Source: Roseibium denhamense
GTDB taxonomy: Bacteria > Pseudomonadota > Alphaproteobacteria > Rhizobiales > Stappiaceae
Length of the DNA stretch: 64,000 nt
Direction: 5' to 3'
Assembly: GCF_009711415.1 (NCBI RefSeq)
Contig: NZ_SMLZ01000116.1
Span: 237,379-301,378 of the forward strand
This document shows, piece after piece, positions 24,807-34,900 of the stretch. Each line of letters starts with the position of its first letter. Position 1 is the first letter of the stretch. Made by a program: the position numbers and the translations under genes. A model generated the notes under the pieces. It ran no database searches. It saw only the letters and a program-made list of their open reading frames with translations, and had not been told where the DNA came from.

Positions 24807-25244
24807 ATGACGATTGCGAAGAGAACCCTTGCCGCCCTGTTTTTCACATCCGCTTTATTGACAGGAACTGCGGCATCTGCCCAGCAGGTGTCGGGTATGA
24901 TTACCATGGAACTCAATCAGGTCCGCCCGACCCAAACCGGTGGCTGCAGACTGTCTGTTGTGGCCACCAATGGCTTGGAGCGGCCCATCGATCAACTCGG
25001 CCTTGAGATTGTTGCCTTTGACAAGGACGGCCTTGTGGACCAGTTTCTGCGGCTTGATTTCACCCGGATCTCCGCGGGCAAGACAAAAGTCCTCCAATTT
25101 GATTTGTCCGCCACCAGTTGTGACAATCTCTCCCGGCTGCATGTGAATGATGTTTTGAACTGTGTGCCCCCGGCCATAACCGGTGTCTATTGCCCGGAGT
25201 TGATGGATCTGAAGAACCGGACTGATATTGCCTTCGGCGACTAA
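24807..25244 (+). CDS. Secreted protein of unknown function
   Basis: A 145-residue protein with a signal peptide (MTIAKRTLAALFFTSALLTG, cleavage after ASA). The mature part is beta-rich (SGMITMELNQVRPTQTGGCR, then LDQLG-like LEIVAFDKDGLVDQFLRLDF) and has five cysteines. It could be an immunoglobulin-like fold, judged by alternating hydrophobics. I do not recognise a named family. A GGGAG site sits five bases before the ATG. It lies between the DUF1036 gene and the ExbB-like gene, all on the plus strand, which suggests they act together at the envelope. Confidence 0.7.
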   Translation: MTIAKRTLAALFFTSALLTGTAASAQQVSGMITMELNQVRPTQTGGCRLSVVATNGLERPIDQLGLEIVAFDKDGLVDQFLRLDFTRISAGKTKVLQFDLSATSCDNLSRLHVNDVLNCVPPAITGVYCPELMDLKNRTDIAFGD

Positions 25245-25418
25245 ATCGGCGGGCGATTTATCGGAGCCGATTTACCCCGCCCGAAGAGAACCGATTTTGG
25301 AATGGGCGGGCATCTTTGAGCGTTTCGACCGAAACGCCAGATGTCTTAAGCAAATTTAGGAGGGTCACGCTTTGCTAAAGACGCGCTGCCTCATGAGCAA
25401 CTACAGGAGCCCGGCCTG

Positions 25419-26087
25419 ATGTTTGACAGCCCGACCTCTTTCCTGACGCTTGGCGGTCCGGTGGTGTTTCTCCTTTTGGGCATCTCGGTTGTTGCCCTTG
25501 CGATTATCTTGGCAAAGGCCTTTCAGTTCTGGAGCGTGCGGGTCGGCCGCCATGCCAGTGCCAGAAGCGCCGTTGCACAGTGGCGCAGTGGCGATCGGAC
25601 GAAAGCTTCCCAAAATCTTCTGAAGGACCAATCCCTCTCGGCTGCCCTCATTCGAAGTGCAATGGACGCGCTTAGAGCCCTTGATCAACAGACGCTGTCG
25701 CCGCAAGAGCGGGACCTGCGCGAGGAACGCCTACGCGAAGAGATTTCAGCACGGGCCGCAGACCGTTTGTTCGGCCTTTCCAGCTGGCTGAAAGCCCTCG
25801 AATTGGCGAGCCAAATCGCTCCCCTTCTTGGCCTGTTCGGAACGGTTCTTGGAATGATCGATACGTTTCAGACCTTGCAGGAAAGCGGCTCTTCGGCGAA
25901 CCCGACAACACTGGCCGGCGGCATATGGGTTGCGCTTTTGACAACGGCTTGCGGACTGGCCGTTGCCATTCCGGTCGCGGTCGCTGTCACCTGGTTTGAA
26001 ACACGTCTTGAAAAAGAGCGTGCAGCACTCGAGGTCATGCTCACAGGTGTCTTCACCGCCGGGCCGAAACCTGGCGGCCAAGAATAG
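25419..26087 (+). CDS. ExbB/TolQ/MotA-family proton channel protein
   Basis: A 222-residue inner-membrane protein with three hydrophobic segments (about 12-35, 125-150 and 160-185). The second and third hold the family core: [19 protein letters not shown] and [19 protein letters not shown], whose threonines line the proton path. The cytosolic loop (about 40-120) is charged and helical. It probably works with the ExbD proteins at 23708 and 28039. The three genes are on different strands, so they are not one operon. Confidence 0.9.
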   Translation: MFDSPTSFLTLGGPVVFLLLGISVVALAIILAKAFQFWSVRVGRHASARSAVAQWRSGDRTKASQNLLKDQSLSAALIRSAMDALRALDQQTLSPQERDLREERLREEISARAADRLFGLSSWLKALELASQIAPLLGLFGTVLGMIDTFQTLQESGSSANPTTLAGGIWVALLTTACGLAVAIPVAVAVTWFETRLEKERAALEVMLTGVFTAGPKPGGQE

Positions 26088-26233
26088 CGTCTTTTGGCAT
26101 ATGCCGGGCCATCGATAATCCGCCTAAGCCAATTCCGGCACACGATCGATGACAGAGACCTTAACGAGGAAAATTGGGCAAGCTCCGATTTCTCGGGCGG
26201 TCGGACCTTGGGGGTCAATCTGCCCTGCGGCCG

Positions 26234-28042
26234 TTAGCGGACGACCTTGAAAGCCGTCAGCGAATAGACCCCAGGATGGCGCAATATGTCGGGTATCCGG
26301 GCACTTGAAACCGTCCCGAAGCTCCCCGGCTGCCGCTCTGCCGTCCGGTTCCAGATCGCCAGGATCAAGGCCGTCTCTTCATCACCTGCCGACATGAGGG
26401 TCACAGGCACCTGAAACTTCCAGCCGCCCGCTGTGACCCGGTTGCTGGCGGGAAGCAGAAAGGCCCGGCCGTCGTGAACTTGCCCGGCGCCATCAATTAG
26501 ATAAAGCTCAGGCGGACCATTGCCGTTCAAAACAAGCCCCTCGGCCTCTGCAGCAGCAATGCGGGATAACGGCAAGTCGCGTTCGACAATGCCGCGTACC
26601 ATAGCCCCGCTGGCAACGACCGAGCGATCCAGAGTAACAAGCCCCGGCGCTTCGACACCTTGCGTCAGCCCCAGTGTGTCCAGGAGGACGCATTGCGGCC
26701 GACTGACAATCCGCAATTCAATCTGCGCCTCAAATCCGTTGTCCGCCTTGAAGTGCTGATCAAACGAAATAAAAGGATCTATGGCCGCGCCGAACCCAGT
26801 AACCGACGCCCTGTCCGCCGCAACCTCAGTCACTGAGAGGTGTGCGCAGTCTCCGATCTGGTAAGCCGCGACATAAGCAGCGGCCGATTCCATGAGGTCG
26901 AGGCCCGCCACTCCTGATGGTGTGACCGCATCCGGGGTGTCGTTCGGCAGGGCAGCTGGCTGCACCGACGTCCCGCCTGACGGAGATGGCGGAATTGAGG
27001 GCGTAGATGCGGCTGATGGCAGTGCTGCTACCTGCTCGCCAGCCGGCTCGATAACAGTCGCAGTTCCTGCCGGAACGCCCACACCTTCTATGACTGGAGC
27101 GGTGGCGCCAACCGCTGCAGTATTGGACGGTCTGATGGGTTCGCCCGGTGTTTTGGACGGATCATCAACGGCGGCAGCGGCAACAGGTGTGCTTGCATCT
27201 GGCACTCCAACGACAACCGGTGCGGGCCGCAGAACAGACACGCCTGCACTGGAGGATACAACCGGAGACAAAGCTGTTGGTTGATTGGTCCCGACAACTC
27301 CGCCGCTGGGGCGCTCTGTGCCCGCACCTTCCGCAGCCACGCTGTCTTGCGGAGACGGAATGACAACCAGCTGATCAGTTGACGGCTGGCCGTCTACCGG
27401 CCGTACCGCAGTGATCGTGGTTTGGGCATCAGCCGAAAAGGGTTGTACCGGGGTCACATCCGGAGATCCTGCCGCCGGACCAGTCGCGGGCTTCAAGGGC
27501 TCAAGCGGCCTCAAATCCTGTGCAATCCCATTTGAAGCTGGCGCAGGCTGAGCGATGGCTGCATCAGGCTGGCCGACCGGAGTGACAGCCGTTATCGCAG
27601 TTTGACCCGCGACCGGGGCTTCGCTCAAGGGCACAGGCTGAAAGTCACTGGTTGAATCAGCGATTTCGGCCGTTTCGGGCGCCACTCTTTCAGCCTGAAT
27701 CCCGGTATCAGGCACTGTTTCAATCGGAACGGCCTGCGTGTTTTGAGCCGCATCGAGCGGTGCAGAGATAACCGGAACTGCATCAGGTGCCGCGGTTTCA
27801 GCGGTCACGACATCGATGTTATCCACGGCCTCGAAAATGAGGCCACCGCTCTCAATGACGATATCCGTTTCCTCAAGAGGGCTTGGCGGCTCAGTGTCTT
27901 CACCAGGCACATTCAAGAGCCCGGTTTCCAGGATCAGGAGATGGGCCGTGAAGGAGATCACCAACGCACCTGCCCAGAACGCCGGACCTATTTGGTCCTC
28001 GCGCGCAGTCAGGACGTCAACAGTGCCTGCGCCCTGGCTCAC
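26234..28042 (-). CDS. TonB-like protein with the C-terminal domain shared with PpkA
   Basis: A 602-residue protein. The N-terminus is cytosolic, then one membrane segment (about 22-42) that carries S30-x-x-x-H34 (SFTAH), the same spacing as the S-x-x-x-H motif of the TonB anchor that contacts ExbD/ExbB. A Pro/Ala/Val-rich periplasmic spacer of about 340 residues follows. The C-terminal domain (about 385-602) is not a TonB fold I recognise but clearly matches the C-terminus of PpkA: YVAAYQIGDC against FVTGYQADEC, and two cysteines 52 residues apart in both (C399/C451 here). The gene overlaps the ExbD gene at 28039 by ATGA. Inferred role: an energised periplasmic arm linked to T6SS signalling. 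Confidence 0.72.
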   Translation of the reverse strand: MSQGAGTVDVLTAREDQIGPAFWAGALVISFTAHLLILETGLLNVPGEDTEPPSPLEETDIVIESGGLIFEAVDNIDVVTAETAAPDAVPVISAPLDAAQNTQAVPIETVPDTGIQAERVAPETAEIADSTSDFQPVPLSEAPVAGQTAITAVTPVGQPDAAIAQPAPASNGIAQDLRPLEPLKPATGPAAGSPDVTPVQPFSADAQTTITAVRPVDGQPSTDQLVVIPSPQDSVAAEGAGTERPSGGVVGTNQPTALSPVVSSSAGVSVLRPAPVVVGVPDASTPVAAAAVDDPSKTPGEPIRPSNTAAVGATAPVIEGVGVPAGTATVIEPAGEQVAALPSAASTPSIPPSPSGGTSVQPAALPNDTPDAVTPSGVAGLDLMESAAAYVAAYQIGDCAHLSVTEVAADRASVTGFGAAIDPFISFDQHFKADNGFEAQIELRIVSRPQCVLLDTLGLTQGVEAPGLVTLDRSVVASGAMVRGIVERDLPLSRIAAAEAEGLVLNGNGPPELYLIDGAGQVHDGRAFLLPASNRVTAGGWKFQVPVTLMSAGDEETALILAIWNRTAERQPGSFGTVSSARIPDILRHPGVYSLTAFKVVR

Positions 28043-28461
28043 GGTCCCTCCGCATCGATTGTGACCAGCGATAGTGCCGTAATGCCGGAGCCTTCCAAAC
28101 GCGCAGTCACCTTTGCAATCGCTGCCATCGGTGCGCGCCGGTCGACCTGAACTGTCAGCGTGCCATTCCCGCTGCCAGCCAGAGGCACTGTGGTCACAAT
28201 ATCCTCAGCGCCGATCATTTCACCGGCAAACCAGATTGAACCATCTCGATCGATTGCAAAACTGCCCTGAAGAGGGCCTCCGCCGGTCTTGGAGGCCGTC
28301 TCGGCCCATTCGAAGGCGTCTGGCAACGGGGGCCGGAGCGTTCCGGACACAAGCAGAAAAACCAGCAGCAAAAAGACGACATTGATCAGGGCAAGCGAAC
28401 TGTCCGGGGGGCGGCTCGGCGGTGGTTTCGGGAGGTGAATAGGTTTTGTGTACCGCCGCAT
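28039..28461 (-). CDS. ExbD/TolR-family protein 2 (membrane Asp replaced by Asn)
   Basis: A 140-residue protein with a proline-rich cytosolic start, one membrane segment (about 22-43, SSLALINVVFLLLVFLLVSG) and a periplasmic domain. The position of the family's proton-path aspartate is N27 in ALINVVF, where the sister protein has D21 in PLIDVIF. If the alignment is right this subunit cannot carry protons itself and may act in a hetero-complex with the other ExbD. It is coupled to the TonB-like gene by an ATGA overlap. Confidence 0.8.
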   Translation of the reverse strand: MRRYTKPIHLPKPPPSRPPDSSLALINVVFLLLVFLLVSGTLRPPLPDAFEWAETASKTGGGPLQGSFAIDRDGSIWFAGEMIGAEDIVTTVPLAGSGNGTLTVQVDRRAPMAAIAKVTARLEGSGITALSLVTIDAEGP

Positions 28462-28531
28462 TCACGCCTCCCCTTGCCTGTCCGGTGACCCTCTTAAGGC
28501 CGTCTACGTCCCGAACTTAAACCCGTTACAG

Positions 28532-30508
28532 CTAAGGCGTCACCCTAATCGTTGTGGCCGTTGCACGCAGAACGGAGGCTGACTTGTTGAGACTGTCAAA
28601 AACGCTATCTGCATCGGCTCTGCTCATGCCCGCTAGCGTTTCAATCATCTCCGGCCCGACCATCGCAATGATCAGGCTCGTATCGTCTTGACCGCTTTCC
28701 AGATTGACTGGAATGACGAAACCTGCACCGCCATTGTCGGACTGGAGGTATGGGGTCAAATTGCTGACAGAGCCGTCGCTGCCCACAATCACCAGTCCGA
28801 GTTCACCTGCATCGGGATCAAATCCCGAAATACGGCCGGCCAGATTAGCGCCGCTTTGAATCACCGTCCGTTGCATGTCGAGGTGCAGCTGGGTCAGACC
28901 GTTGCCTTGGGGCGTTCCCCGCAAGAATCCGAGGGCCGGACACTGGGCATCGGTAATCAGATTGACCTGGATTTTGGCCTCAAAACCCTGAACCCGTGTG
29001 AAGTCGGAATCGAACGCGATAAATGGAGGTGTTCGGGCCGCAAATCCTTCAATCGCCGCAGACCGCGCCGCGACGGTCGTCGGTTGCAGATACATGCACT
29101 CATCCGCCTGGTAACCGGTCACGAAGTTCCGGACCTTGTCTGCGGCGGTCAAGACAGGCTCTTTAGCGCCTACGGTTTGTTCGGGTCCGGTGCCTTCTTC
29201 TGGAATACTCGTCTGCGGTCCGGGTAAAGGGTCTTCCACCGGGTCCGGGCCAGGCAATTTGACCAAGTTATCCAGAGGCGACGGTGGTTCCGGCACCGTT
29301 GCTTCAGGTTCACTCACCTCAACCGTCTGCTCTTCAACCTCGTCGGCAATTGCCGTATCCGGTTCGGATATCTGTGCGTCGGCCTCCTGATCGTCGGGCT
29401 CGGGCGACGCGGGAGCCGGTCCGGAGGTAACGGGTGCTTCCGGTGCATTTGGCCGGGGTTCCGCGATCAGGACCGGGCGTTGATCGGGCGCGTCGACCGT
29501 CGGCCCGGCGAGAAAGAAGACTGCAGCTGCACCCACACCTGCAAAACCGATCAGAGACAGGAGAATCGCGATCCGGGCAATCCAGTTTGTTTTTTGGGGC
29601 GGTGCATCCAGAACGCTCTGCTCCGGCGGCGGGCCGGACGGACGGATGATGGTCCGGTCATCGGTCCGGGGCTGCAAAGGCGCGCCCATGGTCCAGGCCG
29701 CAATTTCAGACATGGACGCCGGACGGTTGGCCGGGTCGGGTTGAAGCATGGCTTCAAGAAGCGGCCGGAACCGCATGTCGATCCCTTCAAGGGGCGGTAA
29801 GGTGCGCCGCTTTTCAACAATCTGAACCTGTGTGCCGCCCATATCGATCTGGCGTCCGGTCAAAGCTTCTGCGATCACCAGCCCCAGCGAATAGACATCG
29901 CTGCGCGGCGTTACTTTGCCGTCGAATATTCCAACCTGCTCGGGAGAGACGTAGTTCACCTTTCCGGCAAATCCATCGCCAATGATTGTCGGGCCGGCCG
30001 CGTTCGATCTCGAAATGCCGAAGTCGATGATCTTGGCCTGGGTCACGTCTCCGTTTTGAAGAATGATATTGTCCGGCGACAAATCCCGGTGGATGACTTC
30101 GCGGTCGTGCACCGCTTGAAGGGCAGAGGCAAGCCGCGTGACCAGCCGGTAGACGGCTTCCGGTTCAAGCGGCCCTGCGGCAAGCCGCGAACTCAAGGAC
30201 GGGCCCTCCACGAACTCCATCGCAAGATAATAGAAGCCGAGTTCAGGTTCCTTTGCGAACACATAATACTGCGTCAGGGCATCATGCTTCAGCTTCCGCA
30301 GGATCTTGGCTTCGCGCTTGAATAGATCGACAATCAGGGGATCGCGCGAAAAACTTGCCAGCAGCACCTTCACCGCAACCGGATCACCACTTTCAATGTC
30401 GCGGGCGCGGTAAACGGTTCCGATCCCGCCATCTGCAATATGTGCCTCGATTTCATAGAGGTTGTTCAACCGTGTTCCGGTTGGAAGAAGGTGATCGGGC
30501 GCCGCCAT
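28532..30508 (-). CDS. ppkA: T6SS serine/threonine protein kinase PpkA
   Basis: A 658-residue transmembrane kinase that in related systems triggers T6SS by phosphorylating TssL or Fha. The kinase domain (about 15-275) has K47 in VAVKVL, HRD at 140-142, N147 and DFG at 162-164. The catalytic loop reads HRDLSPDN, with Ser where most kinases have Lys. TIIRP (T286) lies between kinase and membrane segment (about 310-335). A long acidic Pro-rich spacer leads to a periplasmic domain (about 460-658) that matches the C-terminus of the TonB-like protein, with C471 and C523. The ATG overlaps the pppA stop by one base (TGATG). Confidence 0.92.
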   Translation of the reverse strand: MAAPDHLLPTGTRLNNLYEIEAHIADGGIGTVYRARDIESGDPVAVKVLLASFSRDPLIVDLFKREAKILRKLKHDALTQYYVFAKEPELGFYYLAMEFVEGPSLSSRLAAGPLEPEAVYRLVTRLASALQAVHDREVIHRDLSPDNIILQNGDVTQAKIIDFGISRSNAAGPTIIGDGFAGKVNYVSPEQVGIFDGKVTPRSDVYSLGLVIAEALTGRQIDMGGTQVQIVEKRRTLPPLEGIDMRFRPLLEAMLQPDPANRPASMSEIAAWTMGAPLQPRTDDRTIIRPSGPPPEQSVLDAPPQKTNWIARIAILLSLIGFAGVGAAAVFFLAGPTVDAPDQRPVLIAEPRPNAPEAPVTSGPAPASPEPDDQEADAQISEPDTAIADEVEEQTVEVSEPEATVPEPPSPLDNLVKLPGPDPVEDPLPGPQTSIPEEGTGPEQTVGAKEPVLTAADKVRNFVTGYQADECMYLQPTTVAARSAAIEGFAARTPPFIAFDSDFTRVQGFEAKIQVNLITDAQCPALGFLRGTPQGNGLTQLHLDMQRTVIQSGANLAGRISGFDPDAGELGLVIVGSDGSVSNLTPYLQSDNGGAGFVIPVNLESGQDDTSLIIAMVGPEMIETLAGMSRADADSVFDSLNKSASVLRATATTIRVTP

Positions 30509-31278
30509 CAACTCGCCTCCAGGGAGGCTGCGGTCAGCTCGTCAATATCCACGACCAAGACCGTCACATTGTCTGAGCCACCGCTGTTTAAGGCGCCTGC
30601 AAGAAGCTCCTTTGCCGCTGTTTCCGCAGCGCCGGTCCGCAAGATTGTTGCGATCACGCTGTCGTCGATAAGGCCTGTCAGTCCATCCGAACACAAAAGG
30701 AATCGGTCTCCTGCCCGAAGGTTTCCAGACACCATTTCCAGTTCCAGATCGATGTCCGATCCAATCGCCTTGGTAATGACATGTCTCCGGCTGAAGGTTT
30801 TTGCTTCATCCTTGGTCAGCACGTTCTGATCGACCAGCTCCTGCGCCTCAGTGTGATCGGTCGTGATTTGCTCAAGACCTCCCTGCCGGAACCGGTAGAC
30901 CCGGCTATCCCCGGCCCAAAGGCAGGCGAAATTGCGTTCAAATGTCAAAAGCGCTGCAATGGTTGTTCCCATCATCACGCCGTTTGCCTCGGCGGCCACC
31001 TTGTCAATATTCGCTTTGGCTTCAATCACCCGCCTTTCGAACTGATCAAGCAGATCTTCCGCGTCGCGCGGAGTTGAAAGGTCCTGCAAGGCCTCACGAA
31101 CGAGGCAGGAGGCTTGTGCGCCATTGGTCATCCCGCCCGCACCGTCCATGACCGCAAAGACACCGAGTTTTTCATCGACAAAAAATGCATCCTGATTTTC
31201 TGTCCGCACGCATCCAACATCCGTGAGGCCGACTGCGTAAGCTTTCAGGCGTGGTTCGGTCATTACCTTGGCTGTCAT
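30508..31278 (-). CDS. pppA: T6SS PP2C-type phosphatase PppA
   Basis: A 256-residue cytosolic phosphatase that opposes PpkA. PP2C motifs are all present: VGCVRTENQDAFF, FAVMDGAGGM (metal aspartate), GTTIAALL, CLWAGDSRVYRF, LLCSDGLTGL and GGSDNVTVLVVDI. It begins inside the end of tagF (ATGA at 31275) and ends on the ppkA start, so the three are tightly coupled. The order tagF-pppA-ppkA is that of post-translationally controlled T6SS loci. Confidence 0.95.
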   Translation of the reverse strand: MTAKVMTEPRLKAYAVGLTDVGCVRTENQDAFFVDEKLGVFAVMDGAGGMTNGAQASCLVREALQDLSTPRDAEDLLDQFERRVIEAKANIDKVAAEANGVMMGTTIAALLTFERNFACLWAGDSRVYRFRQGGLEQITTDHTEAQELVDQNVLTKDEAKTFSRRHVITKAIGSDIDLELEMVSGNLRAGDRFLLCSDGLTGLIDDSVIATILRTGAAETAAKELLAGALNSGGSDNVTVLVVDIDELTAASLEAS

Positions 31279-31922
31279 GTTCCCTGGTCCCTAGACTGAG
31301 ATCGCCCTTTTTCTTGCCCTGCCACTGGCTTGTTAAACTGTTGCGCTGCCTCTTCTGGACGCAAGAACCATCGAAACGCGCCGGCCCACGGCAACCCGTC
31401 CGCCGAAAATGCAAAGTGATGCGGTCCGCCCCTTGCCCAGAACCAGGACCTGCGCACATGCCCTGCGCGCGCTGCCGCTGGAAGTTCGAACCAGTCCTGT
31501 TTGTTGTCACCGAGCCTTGGCGCCTCAGCCAGACGAATGACCGAAGCTTCAAATTCTTCGAACGAGGTGTCTTCTTGAAGCGCGGACAACAAAACGGTTT
31601 CAACCTGTCCGTACCACGCGTGCGGATCCTTGCTGTCCGCTTTCATCGCAGACGATATGATCGTAAGCGGAAAAGCCCGGCCTACACGGTCAACACTCGG
31701 CATGAAGGCCCCGGCAAAAACTCTGCCGTCTTGCCATTCCAACTCATACCGCCAGACCGGCATTGTCATGAAGGCCTCCTCCCAAGCGTCTTTCAACTCT
31801 TCGCGGCTTTCCGTCAACCCCTCCGTCAAGAACGGGTCCCAAACCGCGACGAACCCGCTGGGACAGGACCGGCTTACAAAATCTCCGCGGGCGGGCAATT
31901 TGCCGAAAAAACCGCAGCCCAT
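31275..31922 (-). CDS. tagF: T6SS accessory protein TagF
   Basis: A 215-residue protein of the TagF/ImpM family: GCGFFGKLPARGDFVSR at the start, then FLTEGLTESREEL, and GRAFPLTIIS in the middle. In Pseudomonas and Agrobacterium TagF represses T6SS after translation, in Agrobacterium by binding Fha; here it is a free protein, not fused to PppA as in Agrobacterium. Three lysines and arginines at the end may be disordered. It lies four bases after tssM and overlaps pppA. Confidence 0.93.
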   Translation of the reverse strand: MGCGFFGKLPARGDFVSRSCPSGFVAVWDPFLTEGLTESREELKDAWEEAFMTMPVWRYELEWQDGRVFAGAFMPSVDRVGRAFPLTIISSAMKADSKDPHAWYGQVETVLLSALQEDTSFEEFEASVIRLAEAPRLGDNKQDWFELPAAARAGHVRRSWFWARGGPHHFAFSADGLPWAGAFRWFLRPEEAAQQFNKPVAGQEKGRSQSRDQGT

Positions 31923-31926
31923 CGTT

Positions 31927-34900
31927 TTAAAAGCTCGTCGGACAGCTGAACTCGCTGACAGCGGATAAGAAAAACGGATTTGGTTTGGTGCGCAGCATGA
32001 CGGTGAAGGCTACCTGACGCCCCCCGATCGTATCGCGCACGACAAACCTGTTCTGCCCGGAGCTGACCCGGTTCGCCCTCACAAACCGGTAAAAGGCCCA
32101 ATCGCCATGAATTTCCTGCCGGGACCGGTAGCCTGGAACCTCCGGCAGCACGACCAGCACGACCCTGGGGGTTGCGGTGTTGCTCGGCCAATCGAAACTC
32201 GCCGGCAGGGGCTGAATTTCCGCATTGAAGCCAGGACCCCTGTTGACCATCACCAGGTTTCCGTTGACCTCAAGGCTGGCCGCATCCGCCTGTTGCGACA
32301 ATGATCTTGGAACCACTTGGAGGCCAATTGACGGATAGGCATTGCCTGTCGGGAAAAATGCCCGCCGGATCAGATCCGCCCGTTCGAACTGGCGCAAAGT
32401 GGCATTTGACAAACGGTCCGCCTGGGCAACTTCCGGCTTGTAAGTCCATGGGCGGTTACTGGTGTCGACCAGGGCCTTGAGGTTCTGATCGAAGAACTGC
32501 TGCATGATCCCGGAGGGGGCAAACAGCCGGGCAAACTCGGTCATGGGCACTTCCGAGCGGCCATTCGTAAAGGGATAGTTCCGCCCAACGATCTTCTGGC
32601 AGGCTCCTGTCACGTCCGATTTCAATTTTTCGTTCAACTGGGTAATCGAGGTTTCCGCGAACTCCTCATCGAATTCCTTGGCCGCCTGCAGGATCAGCTT
32701 GTCGAACGGGTTCGGAAACCGGGTAGCGTTCGAGCGCAGCAAGGATGCCTGAATTTGAACATTGGCATTCGCGGTTTCGCTCTGCAGCGGGTTGTTGGCA
32801 ACGACCAGAAGATTGTCGAGGATATTTTTGAAGTTCAGCAGAAGCGCATCAATCCGTCGATTGGTCTCGCCTTCGACCAGGACATGATACGGCCGGAAGT
32901 GATCTTCGATTGCCTTGCCCGGAATAATCGCCGGCCCGCCGCCCCCGGTCGCGCTGTTCAGGGCATTCGACAATCCGCCCGGCGCCAAGGCCTGCAACCC
33001 GGCTTCAATGCCGATCCGTTTCAGCCCCCCGCTTGAATCGATCACATAGCGCTGGAAGATTTTCTGGGCAGCGTCCGACCCCGCATCAGCAGCGGACCCG
33101 GATGCACCGGTTCCGGGAATACCCTGTCCAGGTTGGTCCGTGGTCAGTGATGTTTCCCGGCGGATGCTTTCAAGGAGCTGGACAACCGGGGATGTCGGGG
33201 CCGATACCGCCTGCAAGGTGGTATAAAGCGGCTTGTCTCCGCGCATCGACTTGAATTTCAAATTGGCAAGGGCACTGTCCCAAGTGTCGATAAAATCCTT
33301 GGTATATAGAGCCAGGATTTCCGCCGGAAGGGACTGATACTGACCGGAGATCGCCTCGCCTTCACCAATATCTCCAAAGACCCATTTGTCGCGTTCCAGT
33401 TCTTCGCGGATCCCCGCCAAATTCGGCAGAACAGAAAGGTGAAACCCGGGATAGGTGAAAAACTTGTCGATCATCACCGTATCGAGCGTGTCACCGTTTT
33501 CCGTCTCGAAAACCGTCTCCATGTCCGGTCCGCCGCGCTGAGCCGCAATCCAGTCTTCGCTTGTCAGACCCTTGGCCCGTGACTTTAACAGCGCATACCC
33601 GCGTTCCGCGATGCTGACCCTTGCAAGTTCCCGCTGGACTTCTTCAACCAAAACCCCGTCGAGCTGGCTCGTCAGAACATTGCCGCCGAAATCAAGATCC
33701 AGCATCGCGGCAATATGGGCATTCAGGGACGCCCGGTCGGCTTCAAATTCCGGACCGGGGAAACTGGCCAGGAAATCCGCGCGGAAGGAATTCTTGATCT
33801 GCTCTTTGTCTATTTCCGGCGCATCGCCTGCCACCATCCGGTAGAGCTTTGCCAGATTATAGAGAACGTCGATCTCCGACCCTCTCGGCCCTGTGCGGTT
33901 ATCGAGGATCTCGGCCATTTGCTCTTCTATACGCAGCAGCAATCTCGGCCTGAGGAGCCGCTCCAGGCCGCTGCGGTAGGACGTGACCCCGGCGGCTTCC
34001 AGTCGCTCGCGCTGGCTAAGGCCGAACTGCTCCATCAGCGGAACCGGATTGTCGCGGCTGTCATAACCGGCAGGCAAGGCTCTCAACAGGTTCAGCAGGA
34101 AGACTGTATCGCGCAGGCTATCATCGCGCACGATGCGTTGATCCAGAACCCCTTCCCCATTTGCCCGGACGGCGGCAACCGCTTGAGCCGTTTCCTCGAT
34201 CAGCGCCCGATTGTTGAGGTAACTCATGGTCCAAAGCGTCCCAAGGCCCACGGTTACAAGGGCAATCGCGGCATAGACTGAGATGCGGGCGGCGGTCGCC
34301 AAACGGACGGCCTGAATGTTGTGGCTGACCCAGCCGGATTCCCCGATGATCACTTTGGTCAAAAGATCCCGAAGGAAGTAGCTCTTGCCCTGGCCGGAAA
34401 GTGCGGCTTGCTGATAGGCGGTCCCAAAAGCCTGGTTCATTGAACCGATCACACGGTCAATGGCCGTCCCGGTTTGGGTCCCGGACGTGAAATAAAACCC
34501 GCGCAACACCGCATTCGGATAATAGCGGCTTGGCTCGAATATCGCGTTCATGAAGCCTGCGAGACGCTCCTTGAGCGCTGCCACCTGTGTCGGGAAACCA
34601 AACAGCATCAATCGGGCCCGCGGGTCCGGTTCTTCCTGAAGGCGGTCGGCAAGTTCCTCGTTCAGCCGCTCGATGAGCAGGTCAAACTCCGCGGGCGTCT
34701 CGGAGACCATGTTCTTGTTCTTCTCGCGCGTTTGAAACGTCGCGCCCCAAACAAGATTTCTCCGGCTCTCCGCATAGGAGCCGAAAAATTCCATGAAACC
34801 GGCAACCGTATCTGCCTTTGTAAAGACCACATATACAGGGAAATCGATCTTCAACGTCTTGTAGAGTTCAACGAGGCGCGCCCGGATGGCATCCGTGTGC

